A stretch of DNA of 64,000 bases from Actinospica sp035552695 (GCF_035552695.1 NZ_DASZKT010000197.1:44298-108297), one strand, 5' to 3'. Positions 7,721-17,089 are shown, counted from the stretch's first letter. Program-made: numbers and translations. Notes: generated from the letters alone by a model not told the origin.

Positions 7721-9463
7721 TCACAGCCGCTGCGGCGCCGAGATGCCGAGAAGGTCGAGGCCCTGGGCGAGTGTGCGCTGCGTCAGCCGGACGAGCGCGA
7801 CACGGTTTCCGCGCTGCGCGGCGCCGTCCGCCTTGAGGACGGGGCAGTTCTGCCAGAAGTCGCTGAAGGCCTTGGCCAGCTCGTACAGGTACGTGCAGAG
7901 GCGATGCGGCTCCAGCGTCGTCCCGACCTCGGCGAGTACCGCGCCGAACTCGTCGAGCGTGAGGATCAGAGACCGTTCGGCCCGGTGGATTGGGACTGCG
8001 GGGTCGACGTCTGCGGCGGTGTCGAGAAGTGCGTCGGCCTTGCGCAGCACCGAACATGTCCGCGCATGCGCGTACTGGAGGTAGACGCTCGTGTTCCCGG
8101 TCAGCGAGACCATCCGGTCGGGGTCGAAGACATAGTCCTTGATCCGTGCGTTCGACAGGTCGGCATACTTGACCGCGCCGATCCCGGCGGCCTGAACCAC
8201 GTTCTCGAACTCCTCCGGCGGCAGTTCGGCGCTCTTCTCGGCGACGACGGCACGGGCCCCGGCGATCGCGGCGTCCAGCAGCTCCTTGAGCCGCGGCGTG
8301 TCCCCGGACCGGGACCTGAACGGCCTGCCGTCGGTGCCGAGGATCGTGCCGAACGGGATGTGTACGGCCTCGACGTCGTCCGGCAGCCAGCCCGCCTGCC
8401 GAGCGGTTTCGAAGACCATCCGCAGGTGGAGCGCCTGCCGCGCGTCGATGACGTACAGCATGCGCTTCGCCTTGACCTCCTCGACCCGGTAGCGGACCGC
8501 GGCGAGGTCGGTGGCGGCGTACCCGTATCCGCCGTCTGATTTGCGCACGATCAGCGGCAGCGGCCGACCTTCCGAATCCGCGAAGCCGTCGAGGAACACG
8601 CACTGCGCGCCCTCCGACTCGGTCAGCAGGCCCTTGGCATCGAGCGCGGACACGACATCGCCGAGCCAGGGGTTGTAGAAGGACTCGGCCACCGCGTCCT
8701 CTGGGGTCAGCAGGATGCCGAGCCGCTGGTAGAGCGCCTGGAATGCGTCCATCGAGACTTCGACGAGCTTGTGCCACGCCGCCAGCGTCGCCTCGTCGCC
8801 GCTTTGCAGTGCGACGACCCGTGCCCGAGCCCGCACCGCGAATTCGGGGTCTGCGACGAACTGCTGCTGCGCGGCCTTGTACACGTCGTCGAGCGCGTCG
8901 AGGTCGATGGAGTCGAGCGACAAGTCGGTGTGCTCGTCGATGTACTGGATGGGCTTGCCGAACGCCGTCCCCCAGTCGCCGAGGTGGTTCACCTTGACCA
9001 CGTCCGCGCCGAGGTACGTCAGGACACGTACGAGCGCGTCGCCGATGACGGTGCTCCGGATGTGCCCGACGTGCAGTTGCTTCGCGATGTTCGGGCCCGA
9101 ATAGTCCACAAGCGTCCGTGTGCCGTGCGCCGGTGCGCCGACTCCCATCCGCTGCTCATCGGCGAGCCGCGCCGCGACGATGTGCCACAGCGCCGCGTCG
9201 GTCAGCGTGATGTTGAGGAATCCGGGGCCGGAGAGCTCCGCGGCCAGGTCACCGGTGAGCGAATCCAGCAGCGCCTGCGCCAGCTCCCGGGGCGCGATGC
9301 CCGCCTTCTTCGCGAGGCCGAGCGCGGCGTTGGACTGGTAGTCGGCCCGGTCCGAGCGGCGGACCAGAGGATCCCCGGCAGCGAGCTCGCGCGGCAGCAC
9401 GCGCACCATGGCCTGCGCCACCGCCGCGTCCACCAGATCCTTCGCTCCGAGCACCTCAGGCAT
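7721..9463 (-). CDS. argS: Arginyl-tRNA synthetase
   Basis: Class I aminoacyl-tRNA synthetase charging tRNA-Arg; 580 residues, the normal bacterial size. It has the N-terminal Arg-specific domain, the HIGH-type signature HVGHIRST, a Rossmann catalytic core, and the C-terminal DALR anticodon-binding domain (YLQYAHARTCSVLRKA onward). The KMSK region reads FRSRSGDTPRL, without the classical lysine, as in many bacterial ArgS. The ATG at 9463 (MPEVLGAKDL) is preferred because GGAGG lies about 11 nt upstream. A GTG six codons earlier has no ribosome-binding site. It is monocistronic, with a 58-nt gap to its likely -10 (TAGCAT at 9527-9522). Confidence 0.95.
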   Translation of the reverse strand: MPEVLGAKDLVDAAVAQAMVRVLPRELAAGDPLVRRSDRADYQSNAALGLAKKAGIAPRELAQALLDSLTGDLAAELSGPGFLNITLTDAALWHIVAARLADEQRMGVGAPAHGTRTLVDYSGPNIAKQLHVGHIRSTVIGDALVRVLTYLGADVVKVNHLGDWGTAFGKPIQYIDEHTDLSLDSIDLDALDDVYKAAQQQFVADPEFAVRARARVVALQSGDEATLAAWHKLVEVSMDAFQALYQRLGILLTPEDAVAESFYNPWLGDVVSALDAKGLLTESEGAQCVFLDGFADSEGRPLPLIVRKSDGGYGYAATDLAAVRYRVEEVKAKRMLYVIDARQALHLRMVFETARQAGWLPDDVEAVHIPFGTILGTDGRPFRSRSGDTPRLKELLDAAIAGARAVVAEKSAELPPEEFENVVQAAGIGAVKYADLSNARIKDYVFDPDRMVSLTGNTSVYLQYAHARTCSVLRKADALLDTAADVDPAVPIHRAERSLILTLDEFGAVLAEVGTTLEPHRLCTYLYELAKAFSDFWQNCPVLKADGAAQRGNRVALVRLTQRTLAQGLDLLGISAPQRL

Positions 9464-9485
9464 CGCGACCACGACCTCCACCGCG

Positions 9486-9522
9486 TCGAGCGGCCCGCCC
9501 GACGCGGGGCCGCGTCGCTCGA
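9486..9522 (-). promoter_or_regulatory. Hairpin in the argS leader region
   Basis: TCGAGCG (9486-9492) and CGCTCGA (9516-9522) form the base of an inverted repeat whose inside (GGCCCGC against GCGGGGCC) can also pair. It lies 23 nt before the argS start, at or just after the presumed transcription start. It may be a leader structure or simply a symmetric operator. No anti-terminator or leader peptide was recognised. Confidence 0.4.
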
Positions 9523-9597
9523 TGCTATCCGGGACGCGGCCCGAAGATCACCGCATTTTCGGGCGGTCTACTCGGCGGTGTCGATCCGCAGGCGTTC

Positions 9598-10602
9598 TTA
9601 CGGCTCGAGCACGGTCTTTCCGGTCGTGCGGCGGGCCGCGATCGCCGCGTGGGCCTGGGCCGCCTGGTCGAGCGGGAAGCGCGTGCCGACCAGCGTGCGC
9701 AGCCTGCCCTCGGCGACGGCGGCGAGCACGTCGCGCGACTGGCGCAGCAGCACTTCGGGGCCGCGCGGGCCGGTCGGCGGGCCGAAGTACGACAGGACAC
9801 TGACGCCGCGCTCGGCCGCGTGTTCCGGATCGACCTTCGTCATCGTGCCGCTGGAGAAGCCGAAGATCACGAACCGGCCGCCGCGTGTGACGAGCTCGAA
9901 CGTCGTCGCGCCGAACTCGCCACCGACCCCGTCGAAGACGACCGTCACGCCGTCGGGCGCGGCGGCGCGAACCTGCTCGGGCCAGTCGTCGGCCGACGTA
10001 TCCACCGCGATGTCCGCTCCGAAGTCCTTGGCGAGCTGCGCCTTTTCCGTTCCGCGCACGAGCGCGATGACCCGCTCGGCACCGGCCGCCCGGGCGAGCT
10101 GCATGCTGAGCACGCCGACCGCTCCCGTCGCGCCCTCGACGAGTACGGTGTCTCCCTTGCCGACCTCGGCCTGCTCAACCAGTCCCAGCGCGGTACGGCC
10201 GGTGCCGAGCAGCGAGACCGCGTCGGCGTAGTCGAGCGTGTCCGGGAGCTGATGCGAACCCTCGGCCTGGACCACGGCGAGCTCCGCGTAGCCGCCGCCC
10301 GGTCCGTCCGCGGTGGGAACCGTCACGCCGGACACGCGGCGGCCGATCCAGTCGGCGGACACGCCGCCGCCCACCGCGAGGACCTCGCCGGCCACCTCGC
10401 GGCCCGGGGTCCACGGCAGCGACTTCGGCGCTACCGGCGAGACGCCCTGCAGCGTGCCCGTTCTCGTCTGCGTCTCGATGAACTGGATCCCGGCCGCCGC
10501 CACCCGCACGAGCAGTTCGCCCGCGCCCGGCGCCGGGTCCGGCACCTCCTCGATCCGCAGCACTTCCGGGCCGCCGAACTCACGCACCACGATCGCCCTC
10601 AT
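9598..10602 (-). CDS. Zinc-independent NADPH:quinone oxidoreductase (MDR superfamily)
   Basis: Medium-chain dehydrogenase/reductase of 334 residues, like quinone oxidoreductase (QOR). The N-terminal GroES-like domain contains PWTPGREVAGEVLAVG. A Rossmann domain follows with the coenzyme loop VEGATGAVGVLSMQLA. The catalytic and structural zinc cysteines of alcohol dehydrogenases are absent, which fits the QOR branch that uses NADPH to reduce quinones or other electrophilic enones. The ATG at 10602 follows AGGAGG at good spacing. It stands alone between argS and a DinB-like gene. The real substrate is unknown. Confidence 0.87.
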   Translation of the reverse strand: MRAIVVREFGGPEVLRIEEVPDPAPGAGELLVRVAAAGIQFIETQTRTGTLQGVSPVAPKSLPWTPGREVAGEVLAVGGGVSADWIGRRVSGVTVPTADGPGGGYAELAVVQAEGSHQLPDTLDYADAVSLLGTGRTALGLVEQAEVGKGDTVLVEGATGAVGVLSMQLARAAGAERVIALVRGTEKAQLAKDFGADIAVDTSADDWPEQVRAAAPDGVTVVFDGVGGEFGATTFELVTRGGRFVIFGFSSGTMTKVDPEHAAERGVSVLSYFGPPTGPRGPEVLLRQSRDVLAAVAEGRLRTLVGTRFPLDQAAQAHAAIAARRTTGKTVLEP

Positions 10603-10752
10603 CGGAGCCTCCTGCCGAGTCGGAATCCTTATGACTCAGGACCCTAGGCAGCGCGGAACCGGCGCACCTCGGGCGCACGGCCGAACCGCCCTAGGTCTTT
10701 CGGCCTAAGACTCGGCTCGGCGGGCTCAGCCCGAGAGCCCCGGCTCCGCGGC

Positions 10753-11268
10753 TCAGCTCTGCGTCGTGCCGTCGATCAGCTCGCGCAGGATGTCGGCGTG
10801 GCCGTTGTGCTGCGCGTACTCCTCGAGCATGTGGATCATGATCCAGCGCACGTCGAGCTCGCCGATGCGGCGATGGGTGCGCACGTCGTCCAGGTCGACG
10901 CGCGCGAAGATCTCGCGGCTGCGCTCGCAGGCGGCGACGAAGCGGGCGGCGTCGGCCTCCACGGATTCGCCGTCATCGAGCAGGAAGTCGCCGTCCACGC
11001 GCTCGGGCCAGCCGAAGGGCGCGGGTTCGTCGCTGCCTTCGATGATGAGCATGAACCACACGTACTCGACCTTGGTCAGGTGCCGGACGAGGCCGTGCAG
11101 GGTGTTGAGCGAGGGCACGACACGGCGGTCGGCCTGCTCGTCCGTGAGTCCGTCGAGCTTCGAGAGCAACTCGGCGCGGTGGTAGTCGAGCCAGCCGGCC
11201 AGGGCCTCGCGCTCGGTGGCGATCAGCGGCGGCTCGACGCGGTTCATCGGCGACTTGTAAGTGTCCAT
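10753..11268 (-). CDS. DinB/DUF664-family protein
   Basis: Protein of 171 residues with the four-helix-bundle DinB-like fold of the DUF664 branch (EREALAGWLDYHRAELL, SLNTLHGLVRHLTKVEYVWF, WIMIHMLEEYAQHNGHADIL). The three His expected to bind a divalent metal are visible, one in LVRHL and two in the EEYAQHNGHADI segment. In actinobacteria, relatives act as mycothiol-dependent enzymes or detoxifying transferases, so a thiol-linked detoxification role is likely by inference. It lies 19 bp after the GNAT gene on the same strand, so the two are probably one transcript. Confidence 0.82.
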   Translation of the reverse strand: MDTYKSPMNRVEPPLIATEREALAGWLDYHRAELLSKLDGLTDEQADRRVVPSLNTLHGLVRHLTKVEYVWFMLIIEGSDEPAPFGWPERVDGDFLLDDGESVEADAARFVAACERSREIFARVDLDDVRTHRRIGELDVRWIMIHMLEEYAQHNGHADILRELIDGTTQS

Positions 11269-11287
11269 CCCCGTGGTCTTTCCATTC

Positions 11288-11719
11288 CTAGGAAGTGAAG
11301 GTCATGTACATCAGTCGCTCCGGATCCGGGAACTTCACGAACCCGGCGCGGGCGTAGACCTCGTGCGCGTCCTTCGTGGACAGCAGCACGCGCTTGAGCT
11401 GGAACGGCGCGAGGTGATCGCGGATCGTCGCGGTCAGCCAGGTGCCGATGCCGAGCCCGCGGTGCACGCGGTCCACATACACGTCGCAGAGCCACGCGAA
11501 GGTGGCCAGGTCGGTGACGACGCGCGCGAAGGCGACCTGCTTGCCGGACTCGTCGTACACCCCGAAGTTGACCGACCCGGCGATCGAGCGTCGCACCGTC
11601 TCCAGGCTGCGGCCGAGCGCCCAGAAGGCGTCGGTGGAGAGCCAGTCGTGGATGAGCTCGATTTCGAGGCGGTCGTTGTCGTCGGATATCTCGTAGCCGT
11701 CCGCTCTGCGCGCAATCAC
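11288..11719 (-). CDS. GNAT-family N-acetyltransferase
   Basis: Acetyltransferase of 143 residues. The acetyl-CoA loop is HRGLGIGTWL inside LCDVYVDRVHRGLGIG, and the C-terminal strand ends YARAGFVKFPDPERLMYM, as in the ElaA/YjdJ-like GNAT group. The acyl acceptor is unknown. The GTG at 11719 is chosen because TAGTGT (11733-11728) could be a -10 element 8 nt upstream, giving a leaderless mRNA. A GTG at 11731 would overlap that element. Conserved sequence begins at YEISDD. It probably starts the transcript that includes the DinB-like gene. Confidence 0.82.
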   Translation of the reverse strand: MIARRADGYEISDDNDRLEIELIHDWLSTDAFWALGRSLETVRRSIAGSVNFGVYDESGKQVAFARVVTDLATFAWLCDVYVDRVHRGLGIGTWLTATIRDHLAPFQLKRVLLSTKDAHEVYARAGFVKFPDPERLMYMTFTS

Positions 11720-11787
11720 GGATACGCACACTAGGCCATGAACGGCGCTCGTGCCGAACGCAATCGCGGCCGCCGGCAGATGATCGG

Positions 11788-12819
11788 TCAGCCGCGCGGC
11801 GGCAGTTCGCCGGAGCCGCGCGGGATCAGGACCGTGGGCAGCACGACGCGGCGCGGCGCGTCGGAGAGCCCGGCCATCCGGTCGAACAGCAGCGTCGCCG
11901 CCATCCGGCCGAGACCGGCGGGATCCTGGGCGACGACGGTGAGCCCGGGCGAGATCAGGTCGGCGAGTTCGAGGTCGTCGAAGCCGACCAGCGCGGGCCG
12001 GTCCACCCGCCCGGACAGTTCGCGCAGCACGGCGGTGGTCAGCCGGTTGTTTCCGCAGAACAGCGCGGTGGCGGCGTCCGGCCGGGACAGCAGCCGGTCC
12101 AGGGCCGCGCGCACGGCGACCGGCTCGGCCTTGCCCATCACCACGAGGCCCTCGTCCAGCGGGAGCCCGGCCGCCGCCAGCGCGCTGCGGTAGCCGGTCA
12201 GCCGCTCGCGTGCGGTGAAGATCGCCGGATCGTCGCCGAGGTAGGCGATCCGGCGGTGCCCGCCGTCGATCAGGTGGCGCACGCCGTCGCGCACGCCGCC
12301 CACGTTGTCCGCGAGCACCACGTCCGCCGCGAGGTTGATCGGCGGACGGTCCACGAAGACGACCGGGATCCCGGCCTTGATCTCGTGCGCCAGGTACGAG
12401 TGGTCGGTCGCCGCCGGGACCATCACCAGGCCGTCCACGCGCCGCTCGAACAGGGCCGTGGCCAGCTCCTGCTCGCGGTCCGGGTCGTCGTCGCAGGAGC
12501 CGGTCAGCAGCAGGCAGTCGTTGTCCCGCACCACCTGCTCCACCGCGCGGGTGAGCACCGAGTAGAAGGGGTCGGCAACGTCCTCCAGGATCAACCCGAT
12601 GCCCGCCGCGCGGCCGGTGCGCAACTGCCGCGCCGAGTCGTTGCGGCGGAAGCCCAGGTCGGCGATCGCCTGGGAAACCCGCTCGGCGGTGGCCGGCAGC
12701 ACGCCGGGCTCGCCGTTGACCACCCGGGAGACCGTTTTGAGGCTCACGCCCGCCCGGGCCGCGACGTCGTTCATCGTGGCGCGACCCGAGCGCATGGTCT
12801 GGGTGGTCGAACGGCTCAC
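11788..12819 (-). CDS. LacI-family transcriptional regulator
   Basis: Repressor of 343 residues: helix-turn-helix and hinge at 16-65 (MNDVAARAGVSLKTVSRVVNG), then a periplasmic-binding-protein-like sensor domain with the usual core (GIGLILEDVADPFYSVL, RRIAYLGDD, LVGFDDLELADLISPGLTVVAQDP). Family members are released from DNA by small sugars. The GTG at 12819 follows GGAGGGCCAGGA. It lies 105 bp downstream of the GH92 mannosidase gene, separated by a terminator-like hairpin, and most likely represses that gene through the palindrome at 16308-16321. The effector would be mannose or a manno-oligosaccharide (inference). Confidence 0.9.
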   Translation of the reverse strand: MSRSTTQTMRSGRATMNDVAARAGVSLKTVSRVVNGEPGVLPATAERVSQAIADLGFRRNDSARQLRTGRAAGIGLILEDVADPFYSVLTRAVEQVVRDNDCLLLTGSCDDDPDREQELATALFERRVDGLVMVPAATDHSYLAHEIKAGIPVVFVDRPPINLAADVVLADNVGGVRDGVRHLIDGGHRRIAYLGDDPAIFTARERLTGYRSALAAAGLPLDEGLVVMGKAEPVAVRAALDRLLSRPDAATALFCGNNRLTTAVLRELSGRVDRPALVGFDDLELADLISPGLTVVAQDPAGLGRMAATLLFDRMAGLSDAPRRVVLPTVLIPRGSGELPPRG

Positions 12820-12884
12820 TCCTGGCCCTCCAAAAAGGGGTTCACGCGGGGCGCTGCCCGCTGTTGCGAGTCACCATAAGTCAT

Positions 12885-12913
12885 GCGCGTTCGAGAGGCA
12901 TGAGAGAACGCGC
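12885..12913 (-). terminator. Hairpin downstream of the GH92 gene
   Basis: GCGCGTTC (12885-12892) pairs with GAACGCGC (12906-12913) around a 13-nt loop. It starts 11 nt after the mannosidase stop. There is no U-tract, as is common in actinomycetes. It would separate mannosidase and regulator transcripts. Confidence 0.55.
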
Positions 12914-12924
12914 GGACGGATTGT

Positions 12925-15900
12925 TCAGGGCAACGTCCAACTCTGCGCGCCCGTGCTGTTGCAGGTGTAGATCTGCAACTGCGTTCCGGACGTGGTCGTC
13001 GAATTGGGATCGTCCAGGCACTTTCCCGACTGCGGATTCACCAGGGAGTTGTTCGCTCCCACCTGCCATTGTTGCGCACCGGTGTTGTTGCAGGTCCACC
13101 ACTGGACCACGGTGCCGTTGCTCGTGCCGCTGTTGCTCACGTCCATGCACCCGCCCTCGGCCTGGATCGTGCCGTTGGACGCGACCGTCCACTGCTGCGC
13201 CGCGGACCCGCCGCAGGTGTAGATCTGCACGTGCGTGCCGTTGGTCGTGCCGCCGCCGTTGTCGTCGAGGCACAGACCGCTGAGTACCCCGGACGAGGCG
13301 CCCGAATACACGGCGCCGACCGCCGGGGACTGGGCCGAGGTGAACCCGATCGCGAATACGTGCAGGCCACCCGCGGCGACGTTCGACGGCATGGTGACGC
13401 TCGCTACCGTCTTCCCGGCTGAAAGGTTCATCGGCTTGGTCGCGAACAGGTACGTCGAGACGCTGTTGGAGGACGCTCCGGCCTGGTTGCGGTAGCTCAT
13501 CGTCGCGACGGTCGTGTCATCGGCCAGCGCGGAGGCGCCGCCGCCGTTCAGGGTCCAGTCGCTGAGCGAGATCGGCACGCTCTGGGTGCTGCCGTCGGTG
13601 TAGGTGACGACGGCTGTGCCCGAAGACGGTCCGTTGGTCGCCGATCCGAGGAACGAGATCGCGCCGGATCCGGCGGCGGCGACGGTCTGGCCGTTCGCCT
13701 GGTAGTTGTCCGGCTGACCCGAGGCCACGTTCGGCCAGGTGAAGGAGACGCCGTTGGCCGTCACCGTCGAACCCGGCGCGATTCCGTCGCCGCTGAGCGC
13801 GGAGGCCGAGTAGCTGTAGCCGACTCCGTCGAAGTCAGCGCTCGATGATGCAGAGTCGGCGGAGATGCCGGTGTCCGTGTACGAGGGATTTCCCGCGTAC
13901 GAGGGCGGTGCGGCATTCGTGGCGCTGGCCCAACTCGTGCTCGCCGACGTGCCCAGCGTGAACGTGAGCGTGCCGCCGCCGCTGATGGCGCCGCTCGGCG
14001 CGTACGCGTCGTTCCATGCGGAGCCGTTCCAGGTCGCGGACTGCACGTACGGTGCGTTGTCCGCGGCGCTGTTGCCGTTGATCGTCAGCGTGTTTCCGCT
14101 CGGCAGAGTGACGACCTCCTGTGTGAACATCGGCGAGCCGAGTGCGAGATCCGCGGTGCCGGGCGTCTCCGGGTACATGCCGAGCGCGGACCAGACGTAC
14201 CACGCGCTCATCTCGCCGAGGTCGTCGTTACCCGCGAGCCCGCCGGGCGCGTCGGTCCAGATCTGATCCTGGATCTGGCGCACGACGCTCTGCGTCTTGT
14301 ACGGCTCGCCGGTGTAGTCGTACTCCCACGGGATCTCCAGCGACGGCTCGTTGCCGAAGTCGGCGTATCCGTTGGCGCCGTTGAGCGAGGAGAGCACGGT
14401 GCCGAGGTACGTGTTGAGCGCCGAGTTTCCGCCCATCGCCGTGGCCAGGCCGTGGACGTTGAACGGGACCATCGGCGTGTATATCCAGGAGTCCGCCTCG
14501 ACGAAGTTCGATTGCGAGGACGCACTGAATCCGGAGGTCCAGGTGCCCGAATAATCGCGGGGCTGAATGAATCCGCTGTTGTGGTCGTATTCGTTCTGCC
14601 AGTCCTGCGCACGGTTCGCCATCGCGGTCTGGTCGGAGGTGTCGCCGAGCGATCCGGCGAGCGCCGATATGGCGAAGTCCGCCGTGTCGTATTCGAGGGT
14701 GGTCGCCGCGGGGCCGTAGAAGTTGCAGCAGCCGTAGCTTCCGTTCGACGGCAGATAGCCGAGTTGTTCGAGATACGTCAGGCCGGGACGGTCGTTGTTG
14801 GCGTTAGTCGCCTCGGCGAGCATGTCCTTGAGCGCGGTCGACGTGTCGAAGCTGTGAGCGCCGAATGCGTAGTAGTCCGCGATGATCGAGTCCGCCGGGT
14901 CGCCGACCATGACATAGGTCTCGCCGTTGTCCTCGGACCACTTCGGGAACAGGCCGGTCTGCGCATAGTCGTCGACCATCGACTGCGCGGTGTCGGAGGC
15001 GGCCTGCGGATCTATCAGGCCTTCGAGTTGCGCCTGGGAGCGGTAGATGTCCCAGCCGGAGTAATTGCCGTATTCAGCGGAGTGGCCCGAATCGACGCTA
15101 TGCACGGAGCCGTTGAAGCCGGGGTACTGGCCGTTGACGTCGCTGACGATGTTCGGGTGCAGCGACGCGTGGTAGAGCGAGGTGTAGAAGACGGTCTGCT
15201 GCGCGGAGGTGCCGCCGGCTATCCCGATCCGGCCGAGCACGTTGTTCCACGCGGTGTTCGCGGCGGTCTTGGTCGACGCGAAGTCCCAGTTCGGGTTCTC
15301 CGTCGTACGGTTCTGCGACGCGTTGGCGACCGAGACGAAGGAGACGCCGACCTTCGCGAGCACGGTCTGGTTCGAGGTCGTGTTGAAGGTGACGTAACCG
15401 TCGTTCGCGGAGGCGTTCGGGGTCACGGCGTTGGATGTGGCCTTCGGCTTCGGAAGGGTGCCGTGCAACTGATGCACGTTCTTCGCCTCGGCGGGCGCCT
15501 TGACCGCGGCCGTGACCGCTTGGGTGCCGTTGGTCGCGAACGGCGTGTTGAAGACCACGTCGAAGTAGACCGTGTAGCCGGCGCTCGCGCCGCAGAAGCC
15601 GCCGCTGGTGACCTGGCCGCTGACCTCGGTGCTGCTCACGATGTTGAACTGCGTGTTGGAGTCGGTGTTCGCACTGCCGTTGAGCTTGAAGATCAGGTTG
15701 GCCTGAGTCGTGGAAGGGAACGTGAACGAGGCCATGCCCGAGCGCGGCGTCACGGTCAGCTGCGTGGTGACGCCGTTCGACGTCTGCACGGAGTAGTAGC
15801 CGGGGGACGCGCTTTCGCCGCTGTGCGAGAAGGAATCGGTCGCGCCGGTGTTCACCGAGCCGACCGTCGGCAGGATCGGCACGTCGCCTTCGCCCGAGCA

Positions 15901-16206
15901 GCCGGGCCCGGACAGGTGGGTGAGGCTGAAGCCGGTGATGGAGGAGTCGTTGTACTCGTAGCCGCCGCCGTCCGGGCGGCTCGGGGTGTCCGGACTCCAC
16001 TGGACCATGCCGAAGGGATCGTCGGCGCCGGGGAAGTCGTCGGCCGAGTTCGTGGTGCCGATGAAGGGGTTGACGAGCGACGCCGGGTTCGAGACGAGCG
16101 CGGCGCGGGTGGCGGCCGAGGCCGGGATCGCCGAAGCGGCGGCGAGGGCGAGCGTGGCCGTCGCGAACAGGGCGAGGGCACGCCGTTGTGCCGGTTGCTG
16201 TGCCAT
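12925..16206 (-). CDS. Secreted GH92 alpha-1,2-mannosidase with ricin-type lectin domain
   Basis: Exported glycoside hydrolase of 1093 residues. A signal peptide (RRALALFATATLALAAASAIPASA) is followed by a GH92 domain starting at NPFIGT. It carries the hallmark NDDLGEMSAWYVWSALGMYP, which includes the calcium-dependent catalytic region; the family is inverting and trims alpha-mannosides. A beta-sandwich module follows (about 780-960, with VVTYTDGSTQ). The last 130 residues are a ricin B/CBM13 beta-trefoil with three QxW repeats (AQQWTV, AQQWQV, AQSWTL). Fungal or yeast mannan and N-glycans are likely substrates. The ATG at 16206 follows AAGGA. It is probably repressed by the LacI protein encoded downstream. 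Confidence 0.95.
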   Translation of the reverse strand: MAQQPAQRRALALFATATLALAAASAIPASAATRAALVSNPASLVNPFIGTTNSADDFPGADDPFGMVQWSPDTPSRPDGGGYEYNDSSITGFSLTHLSGPGCSGEGDVPILPTVGSVNTGATDSFSHSGESASPGYYSVQTSNGVTTQLTVTPRSGMASFTFPSTTQANLIFKLNGSANTDSNTQFNIVSSTEVSGQVTSGGFCGASAGYTVYFDVVFNTPFATNGTQAVTAAVKAPAEAKNVHQLHGTLPKPKATSNAVTPNASANDGYVTFNTTSNQTVLAKVGVSFVSVANASQNRTTENPNWDFASTKTAANTAWNNVLGRIGIAGGTSAQQTVFYTSLYHASLHPNIVSDVNGQYPGFNGSVHSVDSGHSAEYGNYSGWDIYRSQAQLEGLIDPQAASDTAQSMVDDYAQTGLFPKWSEDNGETYVMVGDPADSIIADYYAFGAHSFDTSTALKDMLAEATNANNDRPGLTYLEQLGYLPSNGSYGCCNFYGPAATTLEYDTADFAISALAGSLGDTSDQTAMANRAQDWQNEYDHNSGFIQPRDYSGTWTSGFSASSQSNFVEADSWIYTPMVPFNVHGLATAMGGNSALNTYLGTVLSSLNGANGYADFGNEPSLEIPWEYDYTGEPYKTQSVVRQIQDQIWTDAPGGLAGNDDLGEMSAWYVWSALGMYPETPGTADLALGSPMFTQEVVTLPSGNTLTINGNSAADNAPYVQSATWNGSAWNDAYAPSGAISGGGTLTFTLGTSASTSWASATNAAPPSYAGNPSYTDTGISADSASSSADFDGVGYSYSASALSGDGIAPGSTVTANGVSFTWPNVASGQPDNYQANGQTVAAAGSGAISFLGSATNGPSSGTAVVTYTDGSTQSVPISLSDWTLNGGGASALADDTTVATMSYRNQAGASSNSVSTYLFATKPMNLSAGKTVASVTMPSNVAAGGLHVFAIGFTSAQSPAVGAVYSGASSGVLSGLCLDDNGGGTTNGTHVQIYTCGGSAAQQWTVASNGTIQAEGGCMDVSNSGTSNGTVVQWWTCNNTGAQQWQVGANNSLVNPQSGKCLDDPNSTTTSGTQLQIYTCNSTGAQSWTLP

Positions 16207-16307
16207 GGTGCGCGGTTCCTTCCTGGCCGGGCGCAGGGGTGGGCGTACCCGGCCGAGCGGGTGAATCAGGGAAGGTGCACTGGCGCTCAGTGAGGGCGAC
16301 TGAGTGA

Positions 16308-16321
16308 TGACAACGTTGTCA
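16308..16321. promoter_or_regulatory. LacI-type operator upstream of the mannosidase gene
   Basis: TGACAACGTTGTCA is a perfect 14-bp palindrome with the central CG step typical of LacI-family operators. On the minus strand a consensus -35 TTGACA (16341-16336) lies upstream, so the palindrome covers the expected -10 region of the mannosidase promoter. That is an ideal place for a repressor. It is 102 bp from the mannosidase start. Confidence 0.75.
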
Positions 16322-16408
16322 CCGGCTCAGGGCACTGTCAAGCCGCTGGAGGAGAATCCCTGGATGATTTTTGACATGACATCAGAGGAGGAGTGGCATG
16401 ATCAGACC

Positions 16409-17089
16409 GTGTCAACGACGCGCATGCTCCTGGTTCGCCATGGCGACTCGTACAGCAAGTCCGACGGCGTATACGCCGGGCCGCGCGCCTGCCGCGGCCT
16501 GACCGAACTCGGCCGGGAGCAGGTGGTGCGGCTGCGGGACCGGCTCACGGCGAGCGGTTTCAAGCCGGACGCCGTCTACAGCTCGACGATCCACCGCGCC
16601 GCGCAGACCGCCGGAATGCTCGCCGAGGCCTTCGCGCCGCTCGCCCCGGTGCACGACTGCGGACTGTGCGGTTACCACCTGGACGACTCGCTGGACGGCC
16701 TGAGCTGGGAGCGGATCCGCGCCGAGTTCCAGCACCGCGACGAGTCGGGGCGTCCGGACGGCGGCGTGTTCGTGCCCTTCGAGGAGGGCAACGAGTCGTG
16801 GGCCGAACTCGTCGCCCGGGTGGGCCGCGCGCTCACCGGACTGGCCGCGCGGCACGCCGGCGGCACCGTGCTCGCCGCGATGCACAAGGAATCCGTCGAG
16901 GCGTCGCTGATCGCGTTCGGCGCGCTGCCGCTGCACCGCAACTTCGATGTCGAGATCGGCCGCGCCTCGATCACCGAGTGGGTCACCGATGACGATCCGG
17001 CGACGCCCTGGGACCCGGAGCGCGGGCACCCGCTCCCGGTGCGCTGGCGGCTGGCCAGGCTCAACGACTGCGCGCATCTGGAGGACTAA
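16409..17089 (+). CDS. Histidine phosphatase (phosphoglycerate-mutase-like) family protein
   Basis: Protein of 226 residues beginning MSTTRMLLVRHGDS, where RHG carries the phospho-acceptor His. A second basic motif is STIHRAAQTAGML, a Glu-rich segment is at SWAELVARVGRALTG, and the second His is in LAAMHKESVEASL. It is a single-domain member whose substrate cannot be predicted. The start is set at the GTG (16409): CATGAT ends 6 nt upstream as a possible -10, and translation from the upstream ATGs would add about 11-35 unfamily-like residues. The strong-looking GAGGAGGAG at 16385-16393 is too far from this GTG, so an ATG at 16376 remains a second choice. Confidence 0.8.
   Translation: MSTTRMLLVRHGDSYSKSDGVYAGPRACRGLTELGREQVVRLRDRLTASGFKPDAVYSSTIHRAAQTAGMLAEAFAPLAPVHDCGLCGYHLDDSLDGLSWERIRAEFQHRDESGRPDGGVFVPFEEGNESWAELVARVGRALTGLAARHAGGTVLAAMHKESVEASLIAFGALPLHRNFDVEIGRASITEWVTDDDPATPWDPERGHPLPVRWRLARLNDCAHLED

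Noticed and set aside
14452..16293. Plus-strand open frame of 613 codons opposite the mannosidase
   Set aside because: It is a GC-bias shadow. The minus-strand GH92 protein has clear domains and a signal peptide, while this frame is low-complexity Arg/Val/Gly.
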